From: Collybia mongolica
Lineage: Eukaryota > Basidiomycota > Agaricomycetes > Agaricales > Clitocybaceae
Assembly (NCBI GenBank): GCA_013420905.1
Contig: JAAXNY010000008.1
Location: 3,410,001-3,474,000, forward strand
DNA: 64,000 nt
Reading direction: 5' to 3'
Shown: positions 53,790-64,000 of the stretch, one piece after another
How positions within the stretch are numbered: position 1 is the stretch's first letter
How the letters are laid out: every line of letters starts with the position of its first letter
Translations under genes and position numbers: made by a program
Notes under the pieces: generated by a model
Database searches by the model: none
Told to the model about the DNA's origin: nothing
What the model saw: the letters and a program-made list of their open reading frames with translations, nothing else

Positions 53790-55050
53790 GCTGTAAAAAA
53801 CGGACGACCGACACCTATCCAGATGGTGCGCACTGGACCTGGACCTGAAGCGAAGCGTTCCAATCTCGCTTCGCGCAAAAACGCCGAGGCAATTCATTCG
53901 ACGAGCTCTATTTTTTTTCTCTCTGGGACTGTCTGAGAGGTCGAACGAAGTGACGACGATGACCTTTGCGTAAACCCAACCCAACTGGCTTTGTTCGAGG
54001 TACTACACAAAGGTCCGAGTCGTATCGAACGATCACCTATCCGTGATGCCTCAGTGAAAAAAGAAGTCACGCCCAGCCAGTGCCTAGTCTTGACATAGTC
54101 TGGACAAAGTTGCGTAAAAATCAGCTCAAAGTTAGTCACAGTTACTTGTTTAACTAATCTTTTTACTGCGCATGATGGTAGACACGGCAGCTCAAGATAG
54201 GGGCCCCACTATTTCAAGTTGCCCACTAACTTCAGGACTCAGTATCCACAATTCCGCTTTGCATGCAAACGCCGAGGCGAGTGAGCTTTATTATTTAGCC
54301 TCTCCCTCCCCAGGGCTGGCAGGGGAGGTCAAGCGTACTCGCGATAATAAACCCCACTGGTCGGGTAGTAAGGGTTCCATTTGTATCGAGCGACCACCCG
54401 TCGAAAATGACAACGTCCTTTCCTTGATCTCACTGGCCCTAACTTCACGGACAACGACTAGTGGCCTATAACAAACTTAGCGAACACAACTATACTCATG
54501 TTATAAAACTCGACAACAACATAGGAGACTCACTATTTCAATCCGCCTAATATGTACTGTGTAATACAGTCGTGTTCTGCCACGTCCACATCGTCAAAAC
54601 GGGATATTTGTATGCTCATAACCACAGGCCCTATACAAAAGTCCCATTCGTATCAAGCGACCAACTGTCGAAAGTGGCCACATCCATTCATCCATCCCTT
54701 GATCTCACTGGCCGCAACTTCGCGTACGACGACTAGTGGCTTCAAATAAAATTTCGAATACAACGATACTCGTGATGCGAGACACGATAACTCAATCTAG
54801 GAGCCCCACTATTTCAATTTGCCCACTATACATTGATATAAATGCAATCACATTCTGCCACGTCCACGTCGTCACAATGGGTTCTTTGTATTCTCCTGCC
54901 CAAAACACTTCTCGGAGTTGCTTTCAGGTGCAGGGTGTTTTGATCTCGCGAAAGATAGCCGAATCCCAATTAGAAGTCTGGATAGAAGAGAAGATGGCAA
55001 CTGCTGATCAACGAAAGATCACAAGCTCGAGGTGTGCCCACATCTAGTTT
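53790..55050. repeat. Divergent tandem repeats, about 300-330-bp unit, about four copies
   Basis: Copies start near 53,800, 54,170, 54,500 and 54,775. Shared blocks include CCCACTATTTCAA, AACGCCGAGGC, CATT.GTATC.AGCGACCA, TTGATCTCACTGGCC and ACGACTAGTGGC, CTGCCACGTCCAC.TCGTCA. ORFs in them (for example 54172-54471) recur because the repeat does. CG is retained, so this array has not decayed like the main repeat block. Confidence 0.6.
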
Positions 55051-56429
55051 GTTTTCAAACCCTCGGCTAACAACTCATATATATATAGTTTCTGTACCAA
55101 CATGATAATTGACAGCCCAAGAACACGGGAACATATTCTCCAACTTGGCATGCGCACCTAAGAAGTACATCATACATACCCCACTCAAAAGCCTGATATC
55201 TCGAACACCATAGCCCGAACTTGACTGACAAAGCAAGATAATATTAGACCCCCGATCTTCGGGAGAGAACGGGTGCTCCCCGATACGGCCCAGGAACCTA
55301 GTACCTCGAGAAGTATTCTATCGACACGACACCAGCATTAGCCAAAGCCCGATAACGTCCAGCAAAACTAGTCGTCTTTCCTTTCCTCAAGGCGCTAATA
55401 GCTGCCCCGAAATGAAGCGCGAGACGCATACACTTCCAAGGAATTAATTAGGATGTAAAGCCCCAAGGTTATCCGCCTCTATTTCAAGCAAGGAAAGCAG
55501 CAGCACACGCAGATAGTAGGCCTGAATTAACGGATCAAGATTATCTTCCCCTCGCTTACCGACACCCCATCCCATGAATTCACGTCGGAAGTCCCAATAT
55601 GAAATTCCCTCGCCCCAATTACATCAGTCATCCCAAAGTGCATTCTGCCCCGCCCATCGCGGGGGAACTTCGGCGTCGGGACACAATCATCGCGCACAAT
55701 GACTCGCCGCTCGTTTCGGCCGCAGGAGGCTCCCCAGGGGCCGCCCCGCCCCAAAGTGCGTGATGAAGTGATGATCGACATACAGTTCGAGCGCCCAATA
55801 CACTTGGACCAGTGTTTCATCCTGAGCCCTATGGAGTGTGAAGGGGTTCTCATTCAAGGAAGATCAGTCAGTCTCTCTGATCGGGTGAGTAGGCAGCAGT
55901 GAAGGATTGTCTGGATGAGCATGTGCATTCATTGGGACGTTCAGACGACCGTCATATCATCTGGAGGCTTGGTGGTGTCCAAATCATTGATCCTCGTTCT
56001 TATGTGGATCTTCAATCAAAGAAGTAGCCGCCTGGGAGCATGGCAATACCGATGGGCCATCAAGCCATCAACAAAGCCCGAAGGTGGCCGACAAAATAGG
56101 CTAGGATCCGGACTAAATCTGGTGAATACTGAACTGGCCATCCGTCCGATATTCGCTCACAAGAACTACCGCGGGGAGAGGTGACTCCCAGCCTCGATCC
56201 GGGAAGTGCTTCTTCAGCTATAAACGGAAACAGCCCGCATGCGGTGGAGCTGGAAGGCAGACCAATCTTGCCGGCGGGAAAGCCCAGTCAAGTGTGCCCT
56301 CAGAGGCAACCTTGTGACCTATAAGAACTCTTACCACCACCACTCGTGATCTCATTTGGCACCTGGCCATCGACGACCACACGAAAATCGCAATTTGTTT
56401 CGCTGGAAACGAGTATTCTATGATGATGA
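55051..56429. other. Intergenic region, one doubtful short ORF
   Basis: A plus-strand ATG frame at 55699-55902 (MTRRSFRPQEAPQGPPRPK..) ends shortly after a possible GTGAGT donor, so it could be a first exon, but no continuing exon was identified. Frame 55915-56184 is open without features. No gene called. Confidence 0.25.
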
Positions 56430-57020
56430 AACCCCGAGGAGATTTTTGCACGCACAACTGCACCAAGCGTCGTGCGAGCTCAAACAACCGTGGTAGAAAC
56501 AGCGCTACATAACACATGAATGATATCAAACAGATTCATTGCATATCCATGGCACATCTCACAGATTCAGATGCAGATAAGAATTGCAAGATCTCTACGC
56601 ATTTCCTCGGTTAGTCTGCGATTGAGGCGGGATGGCCTGGTGCGTCACGTCTCACGCCGGTAGGTTCGGTTTCGCGTCAATTTCCACTTTATTGCGGGCT
56701 TCCACAGTATTCTATATTCATCCTCGATCCTGACAGGTCTCAATTGAGCAATGTAATAGTCACGAATGACTGTCATACAAACCTCTACGACAGATCCCTG
56801 TTGGCCGTTTTTGTATTAATGGGTTCTTGCGGCCGTTGCTTGTACACGGAACGATCCACGGGGGTTGGTAGGACTTCTCCTGGGAGTGGTGTGCTATTTT
56901 CATCCAGAAGCCGATTTCCTTGGGGAACCCGAACCTATCTTCGGCACTCGTATGATGCCAGAAGCTCGCTGAATTATGACTACATCCCTGTTTCACGGAT
57001 AGGCAGGTGCTGCTCAAAGG

Positions 57021-57027
57021 TATTTAA
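57021..57027 (+). promoter_or_regulatory. TATA box of GMC oxidoreductase gene 1
   Basis: TATTTAA, 55-61 bp upstream of the ATG. The mirror copy serves the second gene. Confidence 0.5.
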
Positions 57028-57081
57028 GCAGGCTTGATGGACTGGTTATCCATCGCACTAGAAAGCTCCTGAACATTCACA

Positions 57082-59360
57082 ATGGTCACATCTCTCCTTC
57101 CATGGGTCATCGCGTCCTTTTTTGTCCTGCCCTCGTCAGGGAAACTTTACCAGAATCCGACTGAACTAGTCAAGACGAATTATGACTATATCGTCGTTGG
57201 TGGTAAGTGAATGGGTCGCAACACCAGAAAGTTGGCACTGGGTCTTACTCGTTTACAGCTGGCGCTGCCGGAGCGGTCGTCGCAGCCCGGCTGTCGGAAG
57301 ACCCGAGAATATCAGTACTCTTAGTTGAGGCCGGAATATCGTGCGTTGCAATGCTTTTTCGCTTGAGTAGCCCGAATTCAATTTTGATTAGAAACGTGGG
57401 CATCACAAATGTCGCTATTCCGTTGATGGGCCTTTCTCTCACACCGAATACGATGTTGGACTGGAATTTCACAACAACGCCCCAGCCTGGTCTTAATAAT
57501 CGTGCGATAGCCTATCCCCGAGGTAAACTGCTCGGCGGGTCGACTTCCGTCAGTAAGTTATCGGTCTCATTCGCTGCGTGATTGAGATACTGATAGGCCA
57601 TCCACAGATTATATGGTCTACATGCGTGGATCTTCGGAGGATTTCGACAGATATGCCTCGGTCACTAAGGATTCTGGGTGGAACTGGGATAATATGCAGA
57701 AATACTCCCAGAGGGTAAAATCTATCAATAACGGCATACTTTTCCACTTATCGCTGACGTTTACCAATAGAATGAGAAACTAGTTGCTCCTGGAGATCAA
57801 CATGATACCACTGGTGAATTTATACCATCCCATCACAGCAGCTCTGGTGCCATCTCCGTCAGTCTTGGTGGTAATCCAACGCCTCTGGACGCTCGCGTTA
57901 TCGCCACGACACAGGAACTTTCAGAGGAATTCCCATTCAATCCTGATCTCGTCGGTGGTGATGTTCTCGGAATCGGTAACTGTCTTGCTTTCTCTTTTTG
58001 TTGTATATTGACATATGTTCCTGCAAAGGTTGGGCATTTGCATCGATCGGTAATGGAACCCGAAGTAGCTCTGCGGTCGGTTATCTTGCGCCCGCAGTTG
58101 GCCGCTCGAATCTGGATATCGTCATCAATGCCCAAGCAACGAAACTTGAAGTAACAGGAAAAGTCAGGAATGTTCCATCTTTCCGCAGGGTCCTCGTAGC
58201 TGAGAAAGCAGGAGGTAAAGTTACGAAAGATATCTCTTCTGACTTGATATTAATGCTTGCATTAGCTCCTGTCCGCGCCTTGACAGCCAAACGCGAAATC
58301 ATCCTATCTGCTGGGGCCTTCGGAACCCCCACATTACTTCAACTGTCTGGCATTGGAGATAGACACGAACTTCGAGAAGCAGGTGTCGCCACTGTCGTCC
58401 ACAACCCATCCGTTGGAAAGAACATGTCAGACCACGCGTTGCTCCCCAATATTTGGAATGTGAACAATTCGAACACCTACGACTCCATCCTGAGGAATTC
58501 CGATCAATTCAACGCTAGCATGGAGGAATGGACGAAAGATAGAACGGGACCGCTTGGAAGTCACATCACCAACAATCTTGGCTGGCTGAGGCTTCCGAAG
58601 ACGGCTAGTATCTTCAAGACGACTCCCGATCCTGCTGCAGGACCAAAGTCTGCACACTTTGAAATGCTTTTCGTTGTAAGCTTCTCTCCATTTTTGTACC
58701 TTTGTGAGATGCTCAACCCGGGCCGAAGAATATGTGGGTGAACCCCAATATCCCTGCCCCTCCCACAGGAAACTTCATGAGTGTAGTACTAGCGCTTATT
58801 TCCCCCACCTCACGTAAGTTACTCAGTTTTTTCACATTATCGGAGACTCTAAAAACGAATTATAGGTGGTTTTGTCAAAATCTCATCCTCGAACCCCTTC
58901 GCGAAACCTCTTATCAACCCGAATCTCGTCGCCACGGACTTCGACATCTTCACTCTGGTCGAAGCCGTCAAAGCTGCGAAACGTTTCGTCGCCGCCAAAC
59001 CATGGACCGGATACATTCGTGACGCTGTCGGTAATCTTGGAGCCGCCAAGACAGACAAGGAGATAGAAGCATACGTCAGGGAAAACACGAACACTATCTG
59101 GCACGCAGTCGGAACCGCTATGATGAGTGCGAAAGGCGCGAGTTACGGCGTCGTGGATCCAGACCTCAAGGTCAAGGGAGTCGACGGGCTGAGAATTGTT
59201 GATGGCTCTGTTCTTGTGAGTCTAGAGCTCTTGTCGCAAATGGAATACTTACCTACTCATACAGCCCTTTATTCCTAATGCACACACGGAAGGGCCGATC
59301 TATCTCATCGCAGAACGCGGTGCGGATTTAATCAAGAAGGATTTCTGGGCTCACGTCTAA
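57082..59360 (+). CDS. GMC oxidoreductase, aryl-alcohol-oxidase-like, 600 aa, ten exons
   Basis: Exons 57082-57202, 57259-57340, 57392-57552, 57608-57714, 57771-57975, 58029-58214, 58266-58675, 58729-58813, 58866-59215 and 59265-59360 (1803 nt, in phase). The signal peptide is MVTSLLPWVIASFFVLPSSG. An FAD-binding Rossmann motif follows (YDYIVVGAGAAGAVVAARLSE..LLVEAG), then GMC signature 1 (AIAYPRGKLLGGSTSVNYMVYMRG) and signature 2 (GAFGTPTLLQLSGIG). Catalytic His blocks are TIWHAVGTAMMS and FIPNAHTEGPIYLIAERGADLI. Length fits secreted aryl-alcohol oxidases, which oxidise aromatic alcohols and supply H2O2 to peroxidases; substrate is inferred. The seventh intron (58215-58265, 51 nt) is in frame and stop-free. 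Confidence 0.9.
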
Positions 59361-59599
59361 TACGCGACCCTTGCCCCTCCACACTTATTCTTATTCTAAG
59401 TATGCCGTCTTTTAGATGCGGCAAATCCCCTCTCTAGTTATCTATTGTGCCTTATCATACTTTCCCTTTAACCATGCTGCTACGATCATTACCTAAAACC
59501 TTCCTCTCCTTTTGCGTGCTTTACCTATTAGACTTTCTTTTCCAAATGTCGAATTATATAACCCTCGTCATTGTGGGTGCATGATTCAATAGATTGATG

Positions 59600-60200
59600 C
59601 CAGGTGCATGTAATAGCTATACTCAAAGGGCCTGATTATATACTATTCCTTAAAGCAATTACTGCCTTATTTTTGAAAGCTGAGAATTGCCAATTTCTCA
59701 AAGTTCCACATCTATTTGGTATGGGATGAAGGATGGTCAAACAATTGATTCCTGAAGTGGTCATTCTCGCATGCCTTGGACGCGAGCTCTCTTGGCAATA
59801 GGCCAAACTCACAGATCTGCTAGTGAGTGGAGTTACTCGTTGCAATAACAAAATGTTGTTGAAAGTTGACCGAGACCTTTCATATCCCCGATTATGTAAA
59901 TGGGTGACTTCCCGCTGCGTATTGTACAAAAGACTTGTCCTAATAAAAAGGAGTTGGAACAGGATGATATGGGTTTTAAAGCTTCCCAAATCCCAACATT
60001 TCAAATTTCTAATGTCCCTGACTATGCTTACCAACACTGATTGTATCAAGTTGTACGATAATAGGCATCTGGCCTTCAATTTAGGACACTGAATAGGCAA
60101 AGGGGTGACAATAATGTGCTTCGATGCTACATTACATGCATTTAGCACCAAATATGGATCTCTACACGAGGATTAAATAACTCAACCATTAGATAAGGTA
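59600..60200. other. Central spacer of the inverted duplication
   Basis: Separates the two convergent GMC genes beyond their 3' flanks. ORFs 59636-60151 (minus) and 59823-60092 (plus) overlap each other and have no recognisable features. No terminal repeats or target duplication were seen that would make it an insertion. Confidence 0.35.
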
Positions 60201-60350
60201 TATAGATAAAGAAAAAGAGGAAGCATTAAAAGGCAGTGTTCTCAGAAAGAAGGATTAAGTATCATAGATAAAAAGAGGGGAGGCTTGTATGTAGTTAAAG
60301 GAGCGGCGTACTTAGAATAAGAATAAATGTGGAGGAATAAGGGCCATGTA

Positions 60351-62629
60351 TTAGACGCGAGCGCTGAAATCCTTCTTGATCAAATCTGCACCGCGTTCTG
60401 CAATGAGATAGATTGGCCCTTCCGTGTGTGCATTAGGAATAAAGGGCTGTATGAGTAGGTAAGTATTCCATTTGTGACAAGAGCTCTAGACTCACAAGAA
60501 CAGAGCCGTCGACAACTCTCAGCCCGTCGACTCCCTTGACCTTGAGGTCCGGATCCACGACGCCGTAACTCGCGCCTTTCGCGCTCATCATAGCGGTTCC
60601 GACTGCGTGCCAGATAGTGTTCGTATTTTCTCTGACGTATGCTTCTATCTCCTTGTCTGTCTTAGCGGATTCAAGGTCGCCAACAGCGTCACGAATGTAT
60701 CCATTCCATGCTTTGGCGGCGACGAAACGTTTCGCAGCTTTGACGGCTTCGACCAGAGTGAAGATGTCGAAGTCAGTGGCGACGAGGTTGGGGTTGATAA
60801 GAGGCTTCGTGAAAGGATTCGAGGACGAGATTTTGATAGAACCACCTGTAGGTCGTTTTTAGAGTCGCGGATGATATAAGGCAACAAGGTGACTTACGTG
60901 AGGTAGGAGAAATAAGCGCCAGTACTACACTCATGAAATTTCCGGTAGGAGGGGGAGGGACGTTGGGATTCACCCACATATTCTTCACCTCATAGTGAGC
61001 ATCTCACAGAAGCACAAAAATGAGGGGAAGCTTACAACGAAGATCATTTCGAAATGTGAGGATTTGGGTCCTGCAGAAGGGTCAGGAATCGTCTTGAAAA
61101 TACTAGCTGTTTTTGGAAGCCTCAACCAGCCAAGATTGTTGGTGATGTGACTTCCAAGCGGTCCCGTTCTATCTTTCGTCCATTGTGCCAAACTAGCGTT
61201 GAATTCTTCGGGATTCCTCAAGACGGAATCGTAGGTGTCCGAATTGTTTACGTTCCAAATATTGGGGAGCAACGCGTGGTCTGACATGTTCTTTCCAACG
61301 GATGGGTTGTGGACGACAGTGGCGACACCTGCTTCTCGAAGTTCGTGTCTATCTCCAATGCCAGACAGTTGGAGTAATGTGGGGGTTCCGAAGGCCCCAG
61401 CAGATAGGATGATTTCGCGTTTGGCTGTCAAGGCGCGGACAGGAGCTAATGCAAGCATTAATATCAAGTCAGAAGAGATATCTTTCGTAACTTTACCTCC
61501 TGCTTTCTCAGCTACGAGGACCCGGCGGAAAGATGGAACATTCTTGACACTTCCTGTTACTTCAAGTTTCGTTGCTTGGGCATTGATGACAATATCTAGA
61601 TTTGGGCGGCCTGCTGCGGGCGCGAGATAACCGACCGCAGAGCTACTTCTGGTTCCATTACCGATCGATGCAAACGCCCAACCTTTAGATGGACATATGT
61701 TAATATATAACAAAAAGAGAGAACAATACAGTTACCTATTCCGAGAACATCACCACCGACGAGGTCAGGATTGAATGGAAATTCACCCGAAAGCTCCTGT
61801 GTTGTTGCGATAACGCGAGAGTCCACGGGCGTTGGATTACCACCGAGACTGACGGAGATGGCACCAGAGCTGCTGTGATGGGATGGTATAAATTCACCTG
61901 TGGTATCATGTTGATCTCCGGGAGCGACTAGTTTCTCATTCTATTGTTAAAGGTCAGCGACGAACGAAAAAGTATGCCTTTATTAATAGAGCTTACCCTC
62001 TGGGCATATTTCTGCATATTATTCCAATTCCACCCAGAATCTCCAGTGACCGAAGCATATCTATCGAAATCTTCCGCAGACCCACGCATGTAAACCATGT
62101 AATCTGTGACGGTATTCAATTAGAATCTCAACAATACAAAGAAATAGACCAATAACTTACTGACTGAAGTCGACCCACCGAGCACTTTGCCTCGGGGGTA
62201 GGCTATCGCACGATTGTTAAGACCAGGCTGCGGCGTTGTTGTAAAATTCCAGTCCAACATCGTATTCGGTGTGAGAGAAAGGCCCATCAATGGGATAGCG
62301 ACAGATGGAATGGCCTCGTTCCTAGTCAAATAAATTAAGGCCATTCCAGTAAAGAACCTTTGGAACACACGATATTCCAGCCTCTACCAAGAGTACTGAT
62401 ATCCTTGGGTCTTCCGACAATCGGGCTGCGACGACCGCTCCAGCGGCGCCAGCTGTGAATGAATGGGATTCAGTAAAGAAACTTCTAGGATTTGGGCCCA
62501 TTACTTACCACCGACGACGATATAGTCATAAGTCGTCTTGACTAGTTCAGCCGGATTCTTATAAAGTTTCCCTGACGAGGGTAAGACAAAAAAGGACGCG
62601 ACGACCCATGGAAGAAGAGATGTGACCAT
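60351..62629 (-). CDS. GMC oxidoreductase, aryl-alcohol-oxidase-like, inverted paralogue
   Basis: Mirror copy of the preceding gene with the same span (2279 bp) and exon layout. Signal peptide MVTSLLPWVVASFFVLPSSG, the same FAD motif, GSTSV and GAFGTP signatures. Both His blocks are intact (TIWHAVGTAMMS near 60,600 and PNAHTEGPIYLIAERGADLI near 60,370-60,440). It ends KKDFSARV against KKDFWAHV in the partner. Differences cluster in surface-like segments, for example NSDTYDSVLRNPEEFNASLAQW against NSNTYDSILRNSDQFNASMEEW. No stops or shifts seen, so both copies appear functional. It also has the 51-nt in-frame intron. Confidence 0.88.
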
Positions 62630-62683
62630 CTTGAATGTTCAGGAGCTTTCTGGTGTAATAGATGACCAGACTATTAAGACTGC

Positions 62684-62690
62684 TTAAATA
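62684..62690 (-). promoter_or_regulatory. TATA box of GMC oxidoreductase gene 2
   Basis: TATTTAA on the minus strand, 55-61 bp before the ATG at 62629, the exact mirror of the copy at 57021. Confidence 0.5.
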
Positions 62691-63280
62691 CTATTGAACA
62701 GCACGATACTGGTCGTGAAACAGAGATGCAGATACGATCCAGCGTGCTTCTGGAGGAGCATCTACGATTGCCGAAGACAAATCCAGGTTCCCCAAAAGAA
62801 ATCGGCTCTCTAGACGAAGGAGCTGCGCTGCTCCCAGGTACAGTCTAATCCCATTGATCGTTTCGTGTATACGCAACGGTTGTAAGGGCTTACCGATGCG
62901 AAAAATGGTCGAAATTTGTCCTATGGACTTTGAATCGCACTCCCGCGGCCATACGGTGCTATATTTGGACCTGTCAAAGTCAACGCTGAACGTTGAACAC
63001 TCAGGCGGTGTCGGCAACGAAATGGAAGTTGACCACGTTTCCCCTTGGCCAAACTGACCCTACCAATGTGAGCCCGGGATCATCCCACCTCAGTCATAAA
63101 CTAACCGAGAAAACGCGTGGAGAGGTCTTGGCCACCCCGCCGGAAGCTGTGAAATACACTACGGCTGTGCAATGCAGCGAATTCGTTTCGCTGTTTAGCG
63201 TGCTTCTACCACGGTTGTTTGAGCTCGGGCACACGCATGTCACAGTTGTGAATGCAAGAAAGATAGCGAGGTGTTATTTG

Positions 63281-64000
63281 GAGTCCGGGTTTTTACAACT
63301 GCACACTCTCTTCATGCCATCATCTCCATTGGTGACTGGCTGACTGCCTTCCAACAAAATGATCTGCAAACTGCAGTGATCGTTTGGTAGTTGATGGCTA
63401 ACGACCAAGTAGATGATAGGTGGCCACAGGCCATGGGGTTGCTTTTCGAGAACACCTGACTAGGCTCGGTCGCTGGCACGATTGATCTGTCTTCCAGTTG
63501 TACTTCCCCGAAATGTTTCCGTTTTTGACGGGAGAGGATCAAGGTCGAGATAGCCTGGTATAGCACAGTCGCTGCGAGCGAATATCCGATATCCAATTCA
63601 AAATGCGCTTGAGTCAGTCCGGATTCTGATCTATCTTGTTGACCACCATCAGGCTTTATTGTTGACTTGCTGGGCCGCCGGGCATTGCAATGTTCCCAAA
63701 CGAGTTACTTCCTTAGTTTACTTCTTTGATTTGATTGTAGATCCACACAGGAACGAGCATCAAGAAATTAGACACATCAAACCTATAGATGATGGTTGTC
63801 CGAACATTCCTATGAACGCACATGCTCGTCCAGCTACTCACCACTGCCCAGGCTAAATCCGAGAGATTGATCTTTGTTGAAAACTCTCTTCAAACCTCCA
63901 TGGCGCTCAAGGTGAAACGACAGACAGAGTGTATTAGGCGCTCGAAATGAATGAGTTTCGCTTCGTAGGCCCTCGTCACATTCCCATGACGCATAGGATG
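63281..64000. other. Right-edge sequence, no gene recognised
   Basis: Beyond the inverted duplication. ORFs 63312-63596 and 63659-63856 show no recognisable features. Nothing supportable before the window ends. Confidence 0.3.

Larger units (their letters stand above)
56430..63280. repeat. Large inverted duplication carrying two GMC genes
   Basis: Arms about 56,430-59,600 and 60,200-63,280. Position pairs sum to a constant: starts 57082+62629, stops 59360+60351 and TATA boxes 57021+62690 all give 119,711. An outer anchor (CTACCACGGTTGTTTGAGCTC, 21 bases) pairs at 56,476-56,496 and 63,206-63,226, giving 119,702. So the arms have no net indel across the genes and only about 9 nt further out. 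The central 600 bp or so is not palindromic. Confidence 0.85.

Noticed and set aside
1..64000. tRNA, rRNA or other structured RNA genes
   Set aside because: None recognised on either strand by eye; a tRNAscan or Infernal run would be needed to exclude small ones.

Overview
The window looks like nuclear DNA of an agaricomycete (mushroom-forming basidiomycete). Genes are cut by many 48-65 nt GT..AG introns, TATA boxes lie about 55-80 bp upstream of starts, and the gene content (laccase cluster, aryl-alcohol-oxidase-like GMC oxidoreductases, a barwin/expansin-like secreted protein, F-box and DUF6698 families, Copia, hAT, Tc1 and MULE elements) is typical of that group. Species cannot be told from sequence alone.

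Layout. 1-13,560: a laccase cluster. It holds the 3' end of one laccase on +, then three complete laccases on - (698-3021, 6660-8979, 10184-12524). Two members of a small secreted-peptide family sit among them: an intact one with a KR (Kex2-like) site at 13,232-13,559, and one whose signal-peptide exon is split by a 1.5 kb TA-flanked element (3737-5566). 14,870-16,255: a pseudogene of a trypsin-fold-like fungal family. 16,729-19,523: two F-box paralogues in tandem. 19,978-21,493: an unrecognised protein. 22,647-23,228: a secreted double-psi beta-barrel (RlpA/barwin/expansin-like) protein.

23,300-50,650 is a nested repeat block in which CG dinucleotides are scarce and TG/CA abundant, apart from a few younger CG-containing insertions. 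It holds a MULE-like element with an hAT-like element nested inside it, both inserted in a decayed copy of the neighbouring 20-kb gene; a pair of about 2.6 kb inverted arms (28.7-31.4 and 40.0-44.0 kb) enclosing a decayed hAT transposase; a 5.4 kb Copia element inside that transposase; a 1.5 kb gag-only LTR element with near-identical LTRs; a solo LTR; a 240-bp tandem array; a 34-bp CG-bearing hairpin; a small hAT element retaining only the transposase C-terminus; and a DUF6698 pseudogene split by a Tc1-like element.

50,873-53,646 is ordinary CG-rich gene space: an unrecognised 287-aa protein and a Hua1-like proline-rich zinc protein, both on -. It is followed by about 330-bp tandem repeats. 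56,430-63,280 is a large inverted duplication carrying two convergent GMC oxidoreductase genes of exactly equal span (2279 bp).

Taken together, the genes suggest a lignocellulose or phenolic-oxidation neighbourhood: multicopper oxidases plus H2O2-producing GMC flavoenzymes. It is interrupted by a heterochromatin-like TE island. Exon structures were read by eye from splice consensus and protein similarity. No search or alignment was run.
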